64,000 nt of DNA from Pseudomonas fluorescens. GTDB lineage: Bacteria; Pseudomonadota; Gammaproteobacteria; Pseudomonadales; Pseudomonadaceae. This document shows, one piece after another, positions 26,521 through 37,400 of the stretch (the stretch's first letter is position 1; every line of letters starts with the position of its first letter). The position numbers and the translations under genes were made by a program. The notes below the pieces were generated by a model. That model did no database searches, was not told the origin of the DNA, and saw only the letters and a program-made list of their open reading frames with translations. Location: positions 1,449,826 through 1,513,825 of the forward strand of contig NZ_OZ024668.1 in the NCBI RefSeq assembly GCF_902497775.2. The letters run 5' to 3'.

Positions 26521-29500
26521 GCCAGCTGAACGAACGCATGCTCACCCTGGCCAAGCGCTTTGCCGCGCTGGGGCCGTTGGAGCAGAAAGCACTGCAGGCG
26601 CGAATGATCGAGCAGGGGTTGTCGCTGGAGATGCTGCCGATCCCGCCGCGCCAGCAGGCCGACGAACTCATCCAGGCCTCCTATGCCCAGCAACGGCTGT
26701 GGTTTCTCTGGCAACTTGATCCGCAATCGAGTGCCTACAATCAACCGGCCGTGTTGCGCCTGCAAGGCGCACTGGACTGCGCGGCGCTGGGCGCTAGCCT
26801 GCAGGCGCTGATCAACCGCCATGAAGCCTTGCGCACCAACTTCGAACTGATCGACGACAGGGTCGTGCAGCGCTGTCACGCTGACCGCTCGTTGAGCTTG
26901 CAGGTGCTGGATCGCAGCGGCCTGGATGAGTCGGCTCTGCAGACCGAACTGGCCGCCTTGATTGCGCAGCCCTTTGACCTGGCAACCGATCTGTTGCTGC
27001 GTGCCACGCTGATTCGTCTGGGGCAGGACGAGCATGTGCTGGTGTTCTGTACGCACCATATCGTTACCGATGCCTGGTCGATGCCGATTCTGGTCGATGA
27101 AGTAAGCGGTCACTATGCGCGTATCAGTCAGGGCCAGGCGGGCGCGCAACCCGCGGCCTTGGGCGTGCACTATGCCGACTATGCCAAGTGGCAGCGTCTG
27201 TGGTTGCAGGCCGGGGAAGCCGATCGGCAACTGGCCTACTGGCAGGCACGGCTGGGCAGCGAACCGGTGTCGTTGGCGTTGCCGTTGGATCGCCCGCGGC
27301 CGATGCTGCGCGAGCAGCGCGGCGCCCGCTACACGCTGGCGCTGGAGCCGGGCCTGGGGCAGGACTTGCGGCGCTTCGCCAGTGGCCAGGGGGCGACCCT
27401 GTTCATGGTGCTGCTGGCCGGCATCCAGGCCTTGTTGCATCGCTACAGCGCCGCAGGCACGGTGCGGGTCGGCACCCCGGTGGCAAACCGCGGCCGTGCC
27501 GAGGTCCAGCACCTGATCGGTTTCTTCGTCAACACCCAGGTGTTGCAGGCCGAGATTGAACCGTGGATGAGCTTCGAGCAACTGCTTGCCCAGGTCCGGG
27601 AACGGGCGCAGGAGGCCCAGGCCAATCAGGACCTGCCGTTCGAGCAACTGGTCGATGCCCTGCAGCCTGATCGCAGCCTTAACCAGACGCCGCTGTTTCA
27701 GGTGTTGTTCAATCACCAGGCCAGTGCTGCGCCAGCAACCGAGCGGAACCTGCCGGGCTTGCGCCTGCAGGCACTGGACAGCGGCAGCGAATCGGCCCGT
27801 TTCGACCTGACCTTCAACACCCATGAGCTGGGTAGCCAGCTGCAGGCATCGCTGGTCTACGCTGAGGATGTGTTCGACGCGGCAACCATCGAACAGATGG
27901 CCGGGCACTGGCTTAACCTGTTGCGTGCAGCGCTGGCCGAACCGCAGCGGCCATTGGGTGAACTGGCACTGCTCGCGCCGCAGCAACAGCAGGCGCTATT
28001 GGCCAGCGCGGCGCCAGCCCAAGCGCTGACGCTGCAGGGCAGTGTGCACGGGCAGATCGAGCAACAGGCCAGGTTGCATCCCGAGCGCCTGGCGCTGGTG
28101 GAGGGCGAACGACAACTGAGCTACGCCGCGCTCAACACCCGCGCCAACCAGCTGGCGCACCGCATGATCGCGCTGGGAGTCGGTGCGCAGGACACGGTCG
28201 CGATACTTGCCGAGCGCTCGCTGGAATCGCTGGTCGCGCTGCTGGCAACGCTCAAGAGTGGGGCGGCCTATGTGCCGCTCGATCCCCAGCTGGCACCACG
28301 GCGCCTGCAGCAGATGGTCGAGGCCAGTCGCTGTAGCCTGGTGCTCGGGCGCGCCGGCGCGCTGCAAGCGCTGGCGCCGTGCGCGCAACTGGCGACCCTG
28401 GCCCTTGATGATGCGCAGGCCTATGCCCCGGCGCAGCACGACCCGCAATGCCGGAGCGAGCTTGAGGCACTGGCCTATGTGATTCACACCTCCGGCTCCA
28501 CTGGCCAGCCCAAAGGGGTGATGGTCAGTCATGGGGCGCTGCTGCATTACCTGCAGGGCCTGGAAGCGCGCCTGCCGCTGGCTGATGTGCAGCGGCTGGC
28601 CCTGGTCTCGACCCTGGCAGCCGACCTCGGCCATACCGTGGTGTTCGGGGCCTTGTGCCAGGGGCGGACCCTGCACCTGATCGACAGTGACCTGGCACTC
28701 GATGGCCACGGCTTTGGCCAGTACCTGCAGCAGCAGCGCATCGATGCCCTGAAAGTGGTGCCTTCGCATTTTGCCGCGCTGCTGGGCCAGGATAACCAGG
28801 CGGTCATTCCCCAGCGTTGCCTGATCCTCGGCGGCGAGTCGCCGACACCCGGGTTGCTCGAGCGTATCAAGCGCCTGGCACCGGATTGCCGGGTGTTCAA
28901 CCACTATGGCCCGACCGAATGTACCGTCGGTGCGCTGGCCGGTGAGCTTGAGGGTGACACGGCCATCCACCTTGGCCGTGCGCTGCAAAACCGTCAGGCG
29001 CTGGTGCTCGATGGCGGGTTGCAATTGATGGCCAGCACTTGCCCGGGCGAGCTGTACCTGGGCGGCGCGGGTATTGCCCGCGGTTATCATGAACAGCCCG
29101 GGCTGACTGCCGAGCGTTTCGTGCCGGACCCATTCGCCGCCCAGCCCGGTGCCAGGATGTACCGCAGCGGTGATCGGGTGCGTCGTGGCGGCGATGGCCA
29201 GCTGGTGTTTATCGGTCGGGCTGACCAGCAGTTGAAGATTCGAGGCTACCGGATCGAAACCGGCGAGATCGAGGCGTGCCTACGGCGTCATCCGGCGCTG
29301 GCCGAGGCCCTGGTGATGGCCTGGCAGGAAGGCGAGCAACAGCACTTGCTGGCTTATCTGGTGCCCGTCGACCCCGCTGCAGCGCCTGCCGAGTTGAGTG
29401 CACAAGTGGCTGATGCACTGCGCGAACGCCTGCCGGCCTATATGCTGCCCAGCCGCTGGGTGGTTCTCGAACGCTTGCCGCTGACCGCCAACGGCAAGCT

Positions 29501-32500
29501 TGATCGCAAGGCTTTGCCCGCGCCTGTCACACCTGTGTCGGTGGCCTCCAGCCAAGGCGTCGGGACGGCCCTGGAACTGCGTTTGGCGAGTGTGTGGCAA
29601 GAGGTGTTGCGCTGCCCGCAGGTGGGGCTGGACGATAACTTCTTCGAGCTGGGTGGCGACTCCATCGTTTCCATTCAACTGGTCAGCCGTGCCCGTAGCG
29701 CCGGCATCCATTTCAGCGCCCGGGATATCTTCCAGCACCAGACCGTGCGCAGCCTGGCCGCCCAGGCGACCCAGGGCGCTGCCCGGCAGGTGGTCGAGCG
29801 CGGGGCCGAGCAAGGCGTATGTCAGCTGTTGCCGATCCAGCAGGGCTTTTTCGCCACCGACATTCCCCAGCACCAGCACTGGAACCAGTCGATTCTGCTG
29901 CGCCCGCAGGTGGCGCTGCAGGGGCCGGTGCTGGAGCAAGCCTTGCAGGCCCTGCTGGATCAGCATGATGCCCTGCGTGCCCGCTTCGAGCCTGGCGCCG
30001 CTGGCTGGCACTGCCACCTGCAGGCGCCGGCGCCGGTAGCCGAACTACTGTGGCAGCGGCATCAGGTGAGTGCCGCCGACCTCGATAGCCTGGTCAACCA
30101 GGCGCAGCGCAGCCTGCGCCTGGACGGCGGCAGCTTGCTGCGCGCCTTGCTGGTGAACCTTGAAGACGGCAGCCAGCGTCTGCTGCTGGCGGCCCATCAT
30201 CTGGTGGTCGACGGCGTGTCCTGGCGAATCCTGCTGGAAGATTTGCAAAGTGCCTATGGCCAATGCCTGGCCGGGCAGCCGCTGCAATTGCCGCCGCGCA
30301 CCAGTTCGCTGCGCGAGTGGGCGCAGCGCCTGGCGCAATGGGCGCATGCGCCTGCCCAGCAGGCGCGCCTGGATTACTGGCAGGCGCAGTTGGCAGATGT
30401 TCCCGCTTCGCTGCCAGGCATGCGTTTCGCACAGGCGGCCAGCAGCGCCAGCAAACAGGTGCGCGTCACCCGCCTGGACGCTGAAACCACTAGCCGGTTG
30501 TTGCAGCAGGCCAATGGCGCCTACCGCACGCAGATCAATGACCTGCTGCTGACGGCCCTGAGCCGGGTGCTGTGCCGCTGGACCGGCCAGGCGGCGATCA
30601 ACGTCCAGCTTGAAGGCCATGGCCGTGAGGAGCTGTTCGACGATGTTGACCTTTCGCGCACGGTGGGCTGGTTCACCAGCCTGTTTCCGCTGCGCCTGGC
30701 CCCTGCGTCGACGCTGGCCGACTCGATCAAGCAGATCAAGGAGCAACTGCGCGCAGTGCCACAGCGTGGTATCGGCTTCGGGGCGCTCAAATACCTCGGC
30801 CCGCAAGCTGCCCGTGAGCGCTTGCAGGGGTTGCCGACGCCGCGTATCACCTTCAACTACCTGGGCCAGGTCGACGGGGCCTTCAATGCCCAGGCGCTGT
30901 TGCTGCCCGCCACCGAGTCCAAGGGTGACGAACGCAGCCCGGAGGCGCCGCTGGGCAACTGGCTGACGGTCAGCGGCCAGGTCTACCAGGGACGCTTGAG
31001 CCTGGACTGGACCTTTAGCGACGCGATGTTCGAGCCGGCGCAGATCCAGTGCCTGGCCGATGACTATGGCGCCGAGTTGAATGCCCTGGTCGGCCATTGC
31101 CTGGTGCCCGGGCAGGGTGGCCTGACGCCCTCGGATGCGCCGCTGGCCGGGCTTGACCAGGCCGCGCTGGACGCCTTGCCGGTGGCCAGCCATCTGCTGG
31201 CGGACCTCTACCCGCTGTCGCCGATGCAACAGGGCATGCTGTTCCACTCGCTCTACCAGACCGAGACCGGGGCTTACATCAACCAGCTCGACTGTACCGT
31301 GCGCGGCCTGGACCCCGAGCGCCTGCACCACGCCTGGCAAGCCACGGTCGATGCGCACGATATCCTGCGCACCGGGTTCATCTGGCAGGGTGAGCAGGCG
31401 CAGCCGCTGCAAGCGGTCTATCGGCACGCCGAGCTGGAATTCCAACTGCTGGACTGGCGCAGCCGCCCTGACTTGCAGGCCGCCTTGCAGGAACTGGCAG
31501 CAAGCGAGCGGGCCCGCGCTTTTGAGCTGGCCCAGGCACCGCTGATGCGCGTGGCACTGGTGCGATGCGCGCAATCGTCCTACCAGTTGATCTACACCCA
31601 CCACCACATCCTCATGGACGGCTGGAGCAGCTCGCGCCTGATGGGGGAGGTGATGCAGCGCTATCAGGGCCAGGACCCGGGGCGCCCGGCGCGCTCGATT
31701 CGCGAGTACATCGGCTGGCTGCAGGAGCAGGATCCGGCAGCCGCGCAGGCGTTCTGGGAGACGCAGCTGGCTGGCCTGCAAGCGCCCACGCGGTTGCTCG
31801 ATGCGATTGTCAGCAAGCCCGAGCAAGCCTCGGGCATCGGTCACTTCGACAGCTGCCTGAGCGCCGACGACAGCGAGCGGTTGAAGGGCTTTGCCCGTAG
31901 CCAGAGACTGACGTTGAATACCCTCGTGCAGGCTGCCTGGGCCTTGTTGCTGCAACGCTACACAGGGCAAGACAGTGTGTGCTTTGGTGCCACGGTATCG
32001 GGGCGTCCGGCGCAATTGCCCGGTATCGAGCAACAGGTGGGGCTGTTCATCAACACCTTGCCGGTGATCGTCAGCCCGGACCCGCAACAACCTGTAGGTG
32101 CATGGCTGCAACAGCTGCAAGCGCTCAACCTGGCCTTGCGCGAATATGAGCACACGCCGCTGTACGAAATTCAGCGCTGGGCCGGGCGCGGTGGCGAGGC
32201 CTTGTTCGACCATATTCTGGTGTTCGAGAACTTCCCGATCGCCGAGGCCTTGCAGCAGGTGGGTGACCAGGCCCTGCAATTTGACGGGGTGCACCAACAC
32301 GAACGTACCAATTACCCGTTGACCCTGGCTGCAGGGCTGGGCGACACCTTGCAGTTCCAGTTCAGCTACGACCGTGCCGCGCTTTCTGCGTCCGCCGTAG
32401 CGGGCCTGGCCGGTCATTTGCACACCCTGCTCATGGGGCTTGCCCAGGATCCCGGCCAAGCCCTTGGACGGTTGTCGCTGCTGGACGCCGAGCATCTGCA

Positions 32501-34394
32501 GCAGCGCCTGCTCGAGGACGGCGCCCTTGGCCCGCTGGTACATGAGGCCTTTGCCGCCAATGCCGCGCGCACTCCCGAGGCCATTGCGCTGATTTGTGAA
32601 GGCCAGCACTTGCGCTATGGCGAGCTCAATGCCCGGGCCAACCAGCTCGCCCACCGATTGCGCGGCGAAGGCGCCGGGCCGGAAACCCTGGTGGGGATCG
32701 CCATCGAGCGTTGCAGCGACCTGGTGGTAGCGGTGCTGGCGGTGCTCAAGTCCGGGGCGGCCTATGTGCCGCTGGACCCCGAGTACCCGGTGGAGCGCCT
32801 GAGTGCCATGGTCGCCGACAGCGGCGCCCGATTGCTGCTGACCCGCAATGCCTTGCTGCAACGCCTGCCGGCGCTGGCCGGTTTGCAGGTGTTGAGTCTG
32901 GATGACGATCTGCAAGGCTTTGCCAGCGATGATCCGCAAACACCGCTGTTGGCCGATAACCTGGCCTACGTGATCTTCACTTCCGGTTCGACCGGCAGGC
33001 CCAAGGGTGTGGCGGTAAGTCATGCGGCGCTGGCCCGCCACACGCAAGCGGCAATCGAGATGTTGCAGCTCAGTGCCCGGGACCGGGTGCTGCAGTTCGC
33101 CACGTTCAACTTCGACCCGTTCGTTGAACAGCTGTTTGCCAGCCTCACGGTCGGCGCGACGGTGATCATGCGCGGCGACCAGCTGTGGAGCAGTGAGCGC
33201 TGGCTGCAGGAGGTCCGTGGCCAGGGGATTACCGTGGCCAACCTGAGCACCGCCTATTGGGCGACCATTGCCCGTGATCTGGCCCACGGCGGGCCGCAGG
33301 ACATGGCCGCGCTGCGCCTGATGATCTGCGGTGGCGAGGCCATGTCGGCCGCCGCCCTGGCCGATTGGCGCCAGGCCCTCGCCACGCCGGTAAAACTGCT
33401 CAATGCCTATGGCCCCACCGAGGCGACGGTGACCGCCAGCGCGCATGACTGCAGCGTCTACCTCGACCCGCAGCAGGCGGTACCGAGTGTGCTGCCTATC
33501 GGCCGGCCCCTGGCCGGGCGCAGGCTGTACCTGCTCGACAGTCAGGGACAACCAGCGGCGGCCGCAGTCGCCGCCGAGCTGAGTATCGGCGGCGAGTTGC
33601 TTGCCCGTGGGTACTACGGGCGCCCGGGCTTGACGGCCGAGCGCTTCATCCCCGATCCCTTTGCCGGGCCGGGGGCGCGCCAGTACCGCACCGGTGACCT
33701 GGTCTGGGCAGGCGCGGACCAGGTGCTGGGTTACCTTGGCCGGCTCGACCAACAGGTCAAGGTGCGGGGTTATCGGATCGAGCCCGGTGAAATCGAAGCC
33801 CGCCTGCTTGAGCACCCGCAGGTAGGCGAGGCGCTGGTGCAGGTGCATCAGGGGGCAACCGGCGCGCAACTGGTGGCCTACCTTGTGCCAGCTAGCGGGC
33901 AAGCCCGGCTTGCGCTCGATGCCTGCAAGGCCTGGGTCGCCGCAGCGCTGCCTGCCTATATGGTGCCGGCCCACTGGGTCATGCTCGAGCGCCTGCCGCT
34001 CAGCCCCAACGGCAAGCTTGACCGGCAGTCGCTGCCGCTGCCGGACCTGAACCAGGCCGTTGCGGCCTACCAGGCACCTCGCGATGAGTTCGAGCAACAG
34101 GTGGCGCTGATCTGGCAACAGGTTCTGCACGTCGAACAGGTCGGGCTGGCGGACAACTTCTTCGAGTTGGGTGGGCATTCGTTGCTGGCGACCCAGGTCA
34201 TTGTTCGTCTGCGCGGGCAGATGGGGCTGGAGGTGCCCCTGGAAAATCTGTTCCTGGCCAGCGACCTGGCAGCGTTCTGCAGCCAGGCGCGCGGGCTGCG
34301 AAACGAGGCAAAACCCCTTGAAGACGAATTGGCTAAATCTTTGGAGGCTCTCAAACGTTTATCAAGCGCAGAGCTTGAAAAGCTGATTTCCTAA
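26517..34394 (+). CDS. Pyoverdine NRPS 3: C-A-PCP-E / C-A-PCP
   Basis: A 2,625-residue two-module synthetase. Module 1: LCL-type C with HHIVTDAWS near 180 (Ala for the usual Gly), A, PCP (LGGDS, Ser1049) and E (HHLVVDGVSWR near 1226). Module 2: DCL-type C (HHHILMDGWS near 1696), A, PCP (LGGHS, Ser2555), and a short tail after it that may dock to NRPS4. Pocket residues by eye: A1 D-L-T-K-I-G-H-V-G-K, very close to the established Asp code D-L-T-K-V-G-H-I-G-K, hence D-Asp after epimerisation; A2 D-P-E-A-I-G-A-V-T-K, whose Glu at 239 suggests a basic amino acid (Lys, Orn or Dab). In A2 the usual VPS core near position 281 is LST. The gene overlaps NRPS2 by 4 bases and is followed after 13 bases by NRPS4. 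Confidence 0.93.
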   Translation: MSQLNERMLTLAKRFAALGPLEQKALQARMIEQGLSLEMLPIPPRQQADELIQASYAQQRLWFLWQLDPQSSAYNQPAVLRLQGALDCAALGASLQALINRHEALRTNFELIDDRVVQRCHADRSLSLQVLDRSGLDESALQTELAALIAQPFDLATDLLLRATLIRLGQDEHVLVFCTHHIVTDAWSMPILVDEVSGHYARISQGQAGAQPAALGVHYADYAKWQRLWLQAGEADRQLAYWQARLGSEPVSLALPLDRPRPMLREQRGARYTLALEPGLGQDLRRFASGQGATLFMVLLAGIQALLHRYSAAGTVRVGTPVANRGRAEVQHLIGFFVNTQVLQAEIEPWMSFEQLLAQVRERAQEAQANQDLPFEQLVDALQPDRSLNQTPLFQVLFNHQASAAPATERNLPGLRLQALDSGSESARFDLTFNTHELGSQLQASLVYAEDVFDAATIEQMAGHWLNLLRAALAEPQRPLGELALLAPQQQQALLASAAPAQALTLQGSVHGQIEQQARLHPERLALVEGERQLSYAALNTRANQLAHRMIALGVGAQDTVAILAERSLESLVALLATLKSGAAYVPLDPQLAPRRLQQMVEASRCSLVLGRAGALQALAPCAQLATLALDDAQAYAPAQHDPQCRSELEALAYVIHTSGSTGQPKGVMVSHGALLHYLQGLEARLPLADVQRLALVSTLAADLGHTVVFGALCQGRTLHLIDSDLALDGHGFGQYLQQQRIDALKVVPSHFAALLGQDNQAVIPQRCLILGGESPTPGLLERIKRLAPDCRVFNHYGPTECTVGALAGELEGDTAIHLGRALQNRQALVLDGGLQLMASTCPGELYLGGAGIARGYHEQPGLTAERFVPDPFAAQPGARMYRSGDRVRRGGDGQLVFIGRADQQLKIRGYRIETGEIEACLRRHPALAEALVMAWQEGEQQHLLAYLVPVDPAAAPAELSAQVADALRERLPAYMLPSRWVVLERLPLTANGKLDRKALPAPVTPVSVASSQGVGTALELRLASVWQEVLRCPQVGLDDNFFELGGDSIVSIQLVSRARSAGIHFSARDIFQHQTVRSLAAQATQGAARQVVERGAEQGVCQLLPIQQGFFATDIPQHQHWNQSILLRPQVALQGPVLEQALQALLDQHDALRARFEPGAAGWHCHLQAPAPVAELLWQRHQVSAADLDSLVNQAQRSLRLDGGSLLRALLVNLEDGSQRLLLAAHHLVVDGVSWRILLEDLQSAYGQCLAGQPLQLPPRTSSLREWAQRLAQWAHAPAQQARLDYWQAQLADVPASLPGMRFAQAASSASKQVRVTRLDAETTSRLLQQANGAYRTQINDLLLTALSRVLCRWTGQAAINVQLEGHGREELFDDVDLSRTVGWFTSLFPLRLAPASTLADSIKQIKEQLRAVPQRGIGFGALKYLGPQAARERLQGLPTPRITFNYLGQVDGAFNAQALLLPATESKGDERSPEAPLGNWLTVSGQVYQGRLSLDWTFSDAMFEPAQIQCLADDYGAELNALVGHCLVPGQGGLTPSDAPLAGLDQAALDALPVASHLLADLYPLSPMQQGMLFHSLYQTETGAYINQLDCTVRGLDPERLHHAWQATVDAHDILRTGFIWQGEQAQPLQAVYRHAELEFQLLDWRSRPDLQAALQELAASERARAFELAQAPLMRVALVRCAQSSYQLIYTHHHILMDGWSSSRLMGEVMQRYQGQDPGRPARSIREYIGWLQEQDPAAAQAFWETQLAGLQAPTRLLDAIVSKPEQASGIGHFDSCLSADDSERLKGFARSQRLTLNTLVQAAWALLLQRYTGQDSVCFGATVSGRPAQLPGIEQQVGLFINTLPVIVSPDPQQPVGAWLQQLQALNLALREYEHTPLYEIQRWAGRGGEALFDHILVFENFPIAEALQQVGDQALQFDGVHQHERTNYPLTLAAGLGDTLQFQFSYDRAALSASAVAGLAGHLHTLLMGLAQDPGQALGRLSLLDAEHLQQRLLEDGALGPLVHEAFAANAARTPEAIALICEGQHLRYGELNARANQLAHRLRGEGAGPETLVGIAIERCSDLVVAVLAVLKSGAAYVPLDPEYPVERLSAMVADSGARLLLTRNALLQRLPALAGLQVLSLDDDLQGFASDDPQTPLLADNLAYVIFTSGSTGRPKGVAVSHAALARHTQAAIEMLQLSARDRVLQFATFNFDPFVEQLFASLTVGATVIMRGDQLWSSERWLQEVRGQGITVANLSTAYWATIARDLAHGGPQDMAALRLMICGGEAMSAAALADWRQALATPVKLLNAYGPTEATVTASAHDCSVYLDPQQAVPSVLPIGRPLAGRRLYLLDSQGQPAAAAVAAELSIGGELLARGYYGRPGLTAERFIPDPFAGPGARQYRTGDLVWAGADQVLGYLGRLDQQVKVRGYRIEPGEIEARLLEHPQVGEALVQVHQGATGAQLVAYLVPASGQARLALDACKAWVAAALPAYMVPAHWVMLERLPLSPNGKLDRQSLPLPDLNQAVAAYQAPRDEFEQQVALIWQQVLHVEQVGLADNFFELGGHSLLATQVIVRLRGQMGLEVPLENLFLASDLAAFCSQARGLRNEAKPLEDELAKSLEALKRLSSAELEKLIS

Positions 34395-34407
34395 AGGAGT
34401 TTTTGAC

Positions 34408-37400
34408 GTGCAAGAATTGATCGGTGCGGTTGGGGCATTGTCGGCAAAAGAGCGCAAGGCCCTGGCCATCATGCTCAAAGAGAAAGGTATCAATCTCTTT
34501 GCTGTTGCACCGATCTTCAAGCGGGAGGCTGGCGCACCGTTGTTGCTGTCCTACGCCCAGCAGCGCCAGTGGTTTCTCTGGCAACTGGAGCCGCAGAGCG
34601 CGGCGTACAACATCCCGGCTGCCTTGCGCTTGCGCGGGGCCCTGGACCTGCCTGCCTTGCAGGCCGCTTTCGAGGTGCTGATCGCCCGTCACGCAGCCTT
34701 GCGCACCGGCTTCGTCCAGCAAGGCGAGCAGACCCTGCAGGTGATTCGTCAGCCAGGTGATTTCAAGCTGGCGATCCAGCCTCTCGGCGAAGGCGTGGAG
34801 ACCGAGACTGCCATCGAGGCCTTCCTTGCGGCGCAGTTGGGCGAGCCCTTTGATCTGGAACTGCAACCACTGCTGCGCGCGGCGGTATTGCAGGTGGCAG
34901 AAGATGAGCATGTGCTGGCGCTGGCCTTGCATCACATCATTGCCGATGGCTGGTCGATGCAGGTGCTGGTCCGCGAACTGATGCAGGTGTATGCCGGGCA
35001 GGTTCGTGGGGTGCCGGTGCAGCTGGCCGAGTTGCCTGTCGACTACGCTGACTATGCCCTGTGGCAACGTGAATGGATGGAAGCCGGGGAGCGTGAGCGG
35101 CAACTCGGCTACTGGGTCGGCGAACTCGGGCGTGAGCCGTTGGTGCTCGAACTGCCCACCGATCATCCGCGGCCGCTGCGCCAGAGTTTTCGCGGTGCGC
35201 GCCTGGAGATCGATATCGATCCGGCGCTGGCGGCAGGGCTCAAGCGGCTGGCGCAACAGCACAATGTCACCGTGTTCATGTTGTTGCTGGCATCATTCCA
35301 GACCCTGTTGCACCGCTACAGCGGCCAGCAGGCTGTGCGTGTCGGCGTGCCGGTGGCCAACCGTACCCGGGTCGAGACCGAAGGCCTGATCGGCTTTTTC
35401 GCCAACACCCAGGTACTGGCTGCGCAGTTTGACCCATTGCTGTCTTTTGCCTCCCTGCTGCAGCAGGTCAAACAGCGGGTGCTGGGTGCACAGTCGCACC
35501 AGGATCTGCCGTTCGAGAAACTGGTCGAAGCCCTGGCGCCGGAGCGCTCACTCAGTCACAACCCGTTGTTCCAGGCCATGTTCAACCACCAGGGCAGTGC
35601 GCTTCAACGCCCTGCGCCAGGCAACGACGGGCTGGGTTTGCAGGTGCAGCCCCTGGCGCGGGAGGCCAGCACGGCCCAGGTCGACCTGACGTTGGCCACC
35701 GAAGAGCACGCCCAGGGCCTGACGGCGGCACTGACCTATGCGACCGATCTGTTCAGTGCCGCCAGCGCAGAAAAAATGGCCGGCCACTGGCGCAATCTGT
35801 TGCGCGCCATCGTTGCCAACCCACAACAGGTGGTCGGTGAACTGGGCATGCTCGATGCAAACGAGCGCCAGCGCATCACCGGTGATTGGAATGCGACCGG
35901 CGTCGACTATCCGCAAGAGGTGTGCATCCATCGCCTGATCGAGGCCCAGGTGCGGCGTACACCGCAGGCGCCGGCGCTGCAGTTTGCCGGCCAGGCGCTC
36001 AGTTATGCGCAGCTCAACGCCCGGGCCAACCAGCTGGCGCGGCGGCTGGTCAGTGCCGGTGTCGGTCCCGATCAACTGGTCGGGATCGCCCTCGAACGCA
36101 GCGTGGAGATGGTGGTTGCCTTGCTCGCGGTGCTCAAGGCCGGCGGCGCTTATGTACCGCTGGATCCTGAGTATCCCGGCGAACGCCTGGCGTACATGAT
36201 CGAAGACAGCGCCGTCAGCCTGGTGCTGACCAGTGCTGCCTTGATGCCGGGGTTGCCATTGCCTGCGGCTGTGCATGCCCTGGCGGTCGATGAGCTGGAC
36301 CTGGCAGGCGAGGCGCAGGGTGATCTGGACATCGTCAACGATGGCGAGCACCTGGCGTACATGATCTACACTTCGGGTTCTACCGGCCGGCCGAAAGGGG
36401 CTGCCAACCGCCATCGGGCCTTGAGCAACCGCCTGTACTGGATGCAGCAGGCGTACAGCCTCGATGCCGGTGACACCGTCCTGCAAAAGACCCCGTTCAG
36501 TTTCGATGTATCGGTGTGGGAGTTTTTCTGGCCGCTGATGAGCGGCGCGCGCCTGGTCGTGGCCCAGCCGGGGGATCACCGTGATCCGTCCCGCCTGGCT
36601 CGGCTGATTCGCGAGTCCCGGGTCACCACCGTGCATTTCGTTCCGTCGATGCTGCAGGCGTTCATGCTCGATAGCGAGGCCGCTACCTGCACCAGCCTGC
36701 AACGGATCATCTGCAGTGGTGAAGCGCTGCCGCTGGAGGTCCAGCAGCAGGTGCTGACCCAGCTGGCCCAGGCGAAACTGTACAACCTCTACGGGCCGAC
36801 CGAGGCGGCAATCGACGTCACCCACTGGACCTGCCAGGCCCAGGAGCACCACAGCGTGCCGATCGGCCAGCCGATTGCCAACCTCAGTACTTTTATCCTC
36901 GACGCCGGGTTCAACCCGGTGCCGGCGGGGGTGATCGGTGAGCTGTACCTGGGTGGCGAAGGCCTGGCTCGCGGCTATCACCGCCGCCCGGGGCTGACGG
37001 CCGAGCGCTTCATCGCCAACCCGTTCGCCAGTGGGCAACGGCTGTATCGCACCGGCGACCTGGCGCGTCAGCGCGAGGATGGGGTGATCGAATATGCCGG
37101 GCGCATCGATCATCAGGTGAAGATTCGTGGCCTGCGCATCGAACTCGGCGAAATCGAGGCGCGCTTGCAGGAGCAAGCCGCCGTCAGCGAGTGCGTGGTC
37201 ATTGCCGGGCAAGGCGCGGCGGGGGTGCAGTTGCTGGCCTATGTGGTGGCCAGCGATGGCGCTGTGGCCATGGCCGACCAGGCCAGCCAGCAAGCCCTGG
37301 CCGATCAGCTCAAGGCTGAGCTGGGCCGGGGCCTGCCAGACTACATGGTGCCGACGCAGATGATCTTTTTGCCGGCCATGCCGCTGTCGCCCAACGGCAA

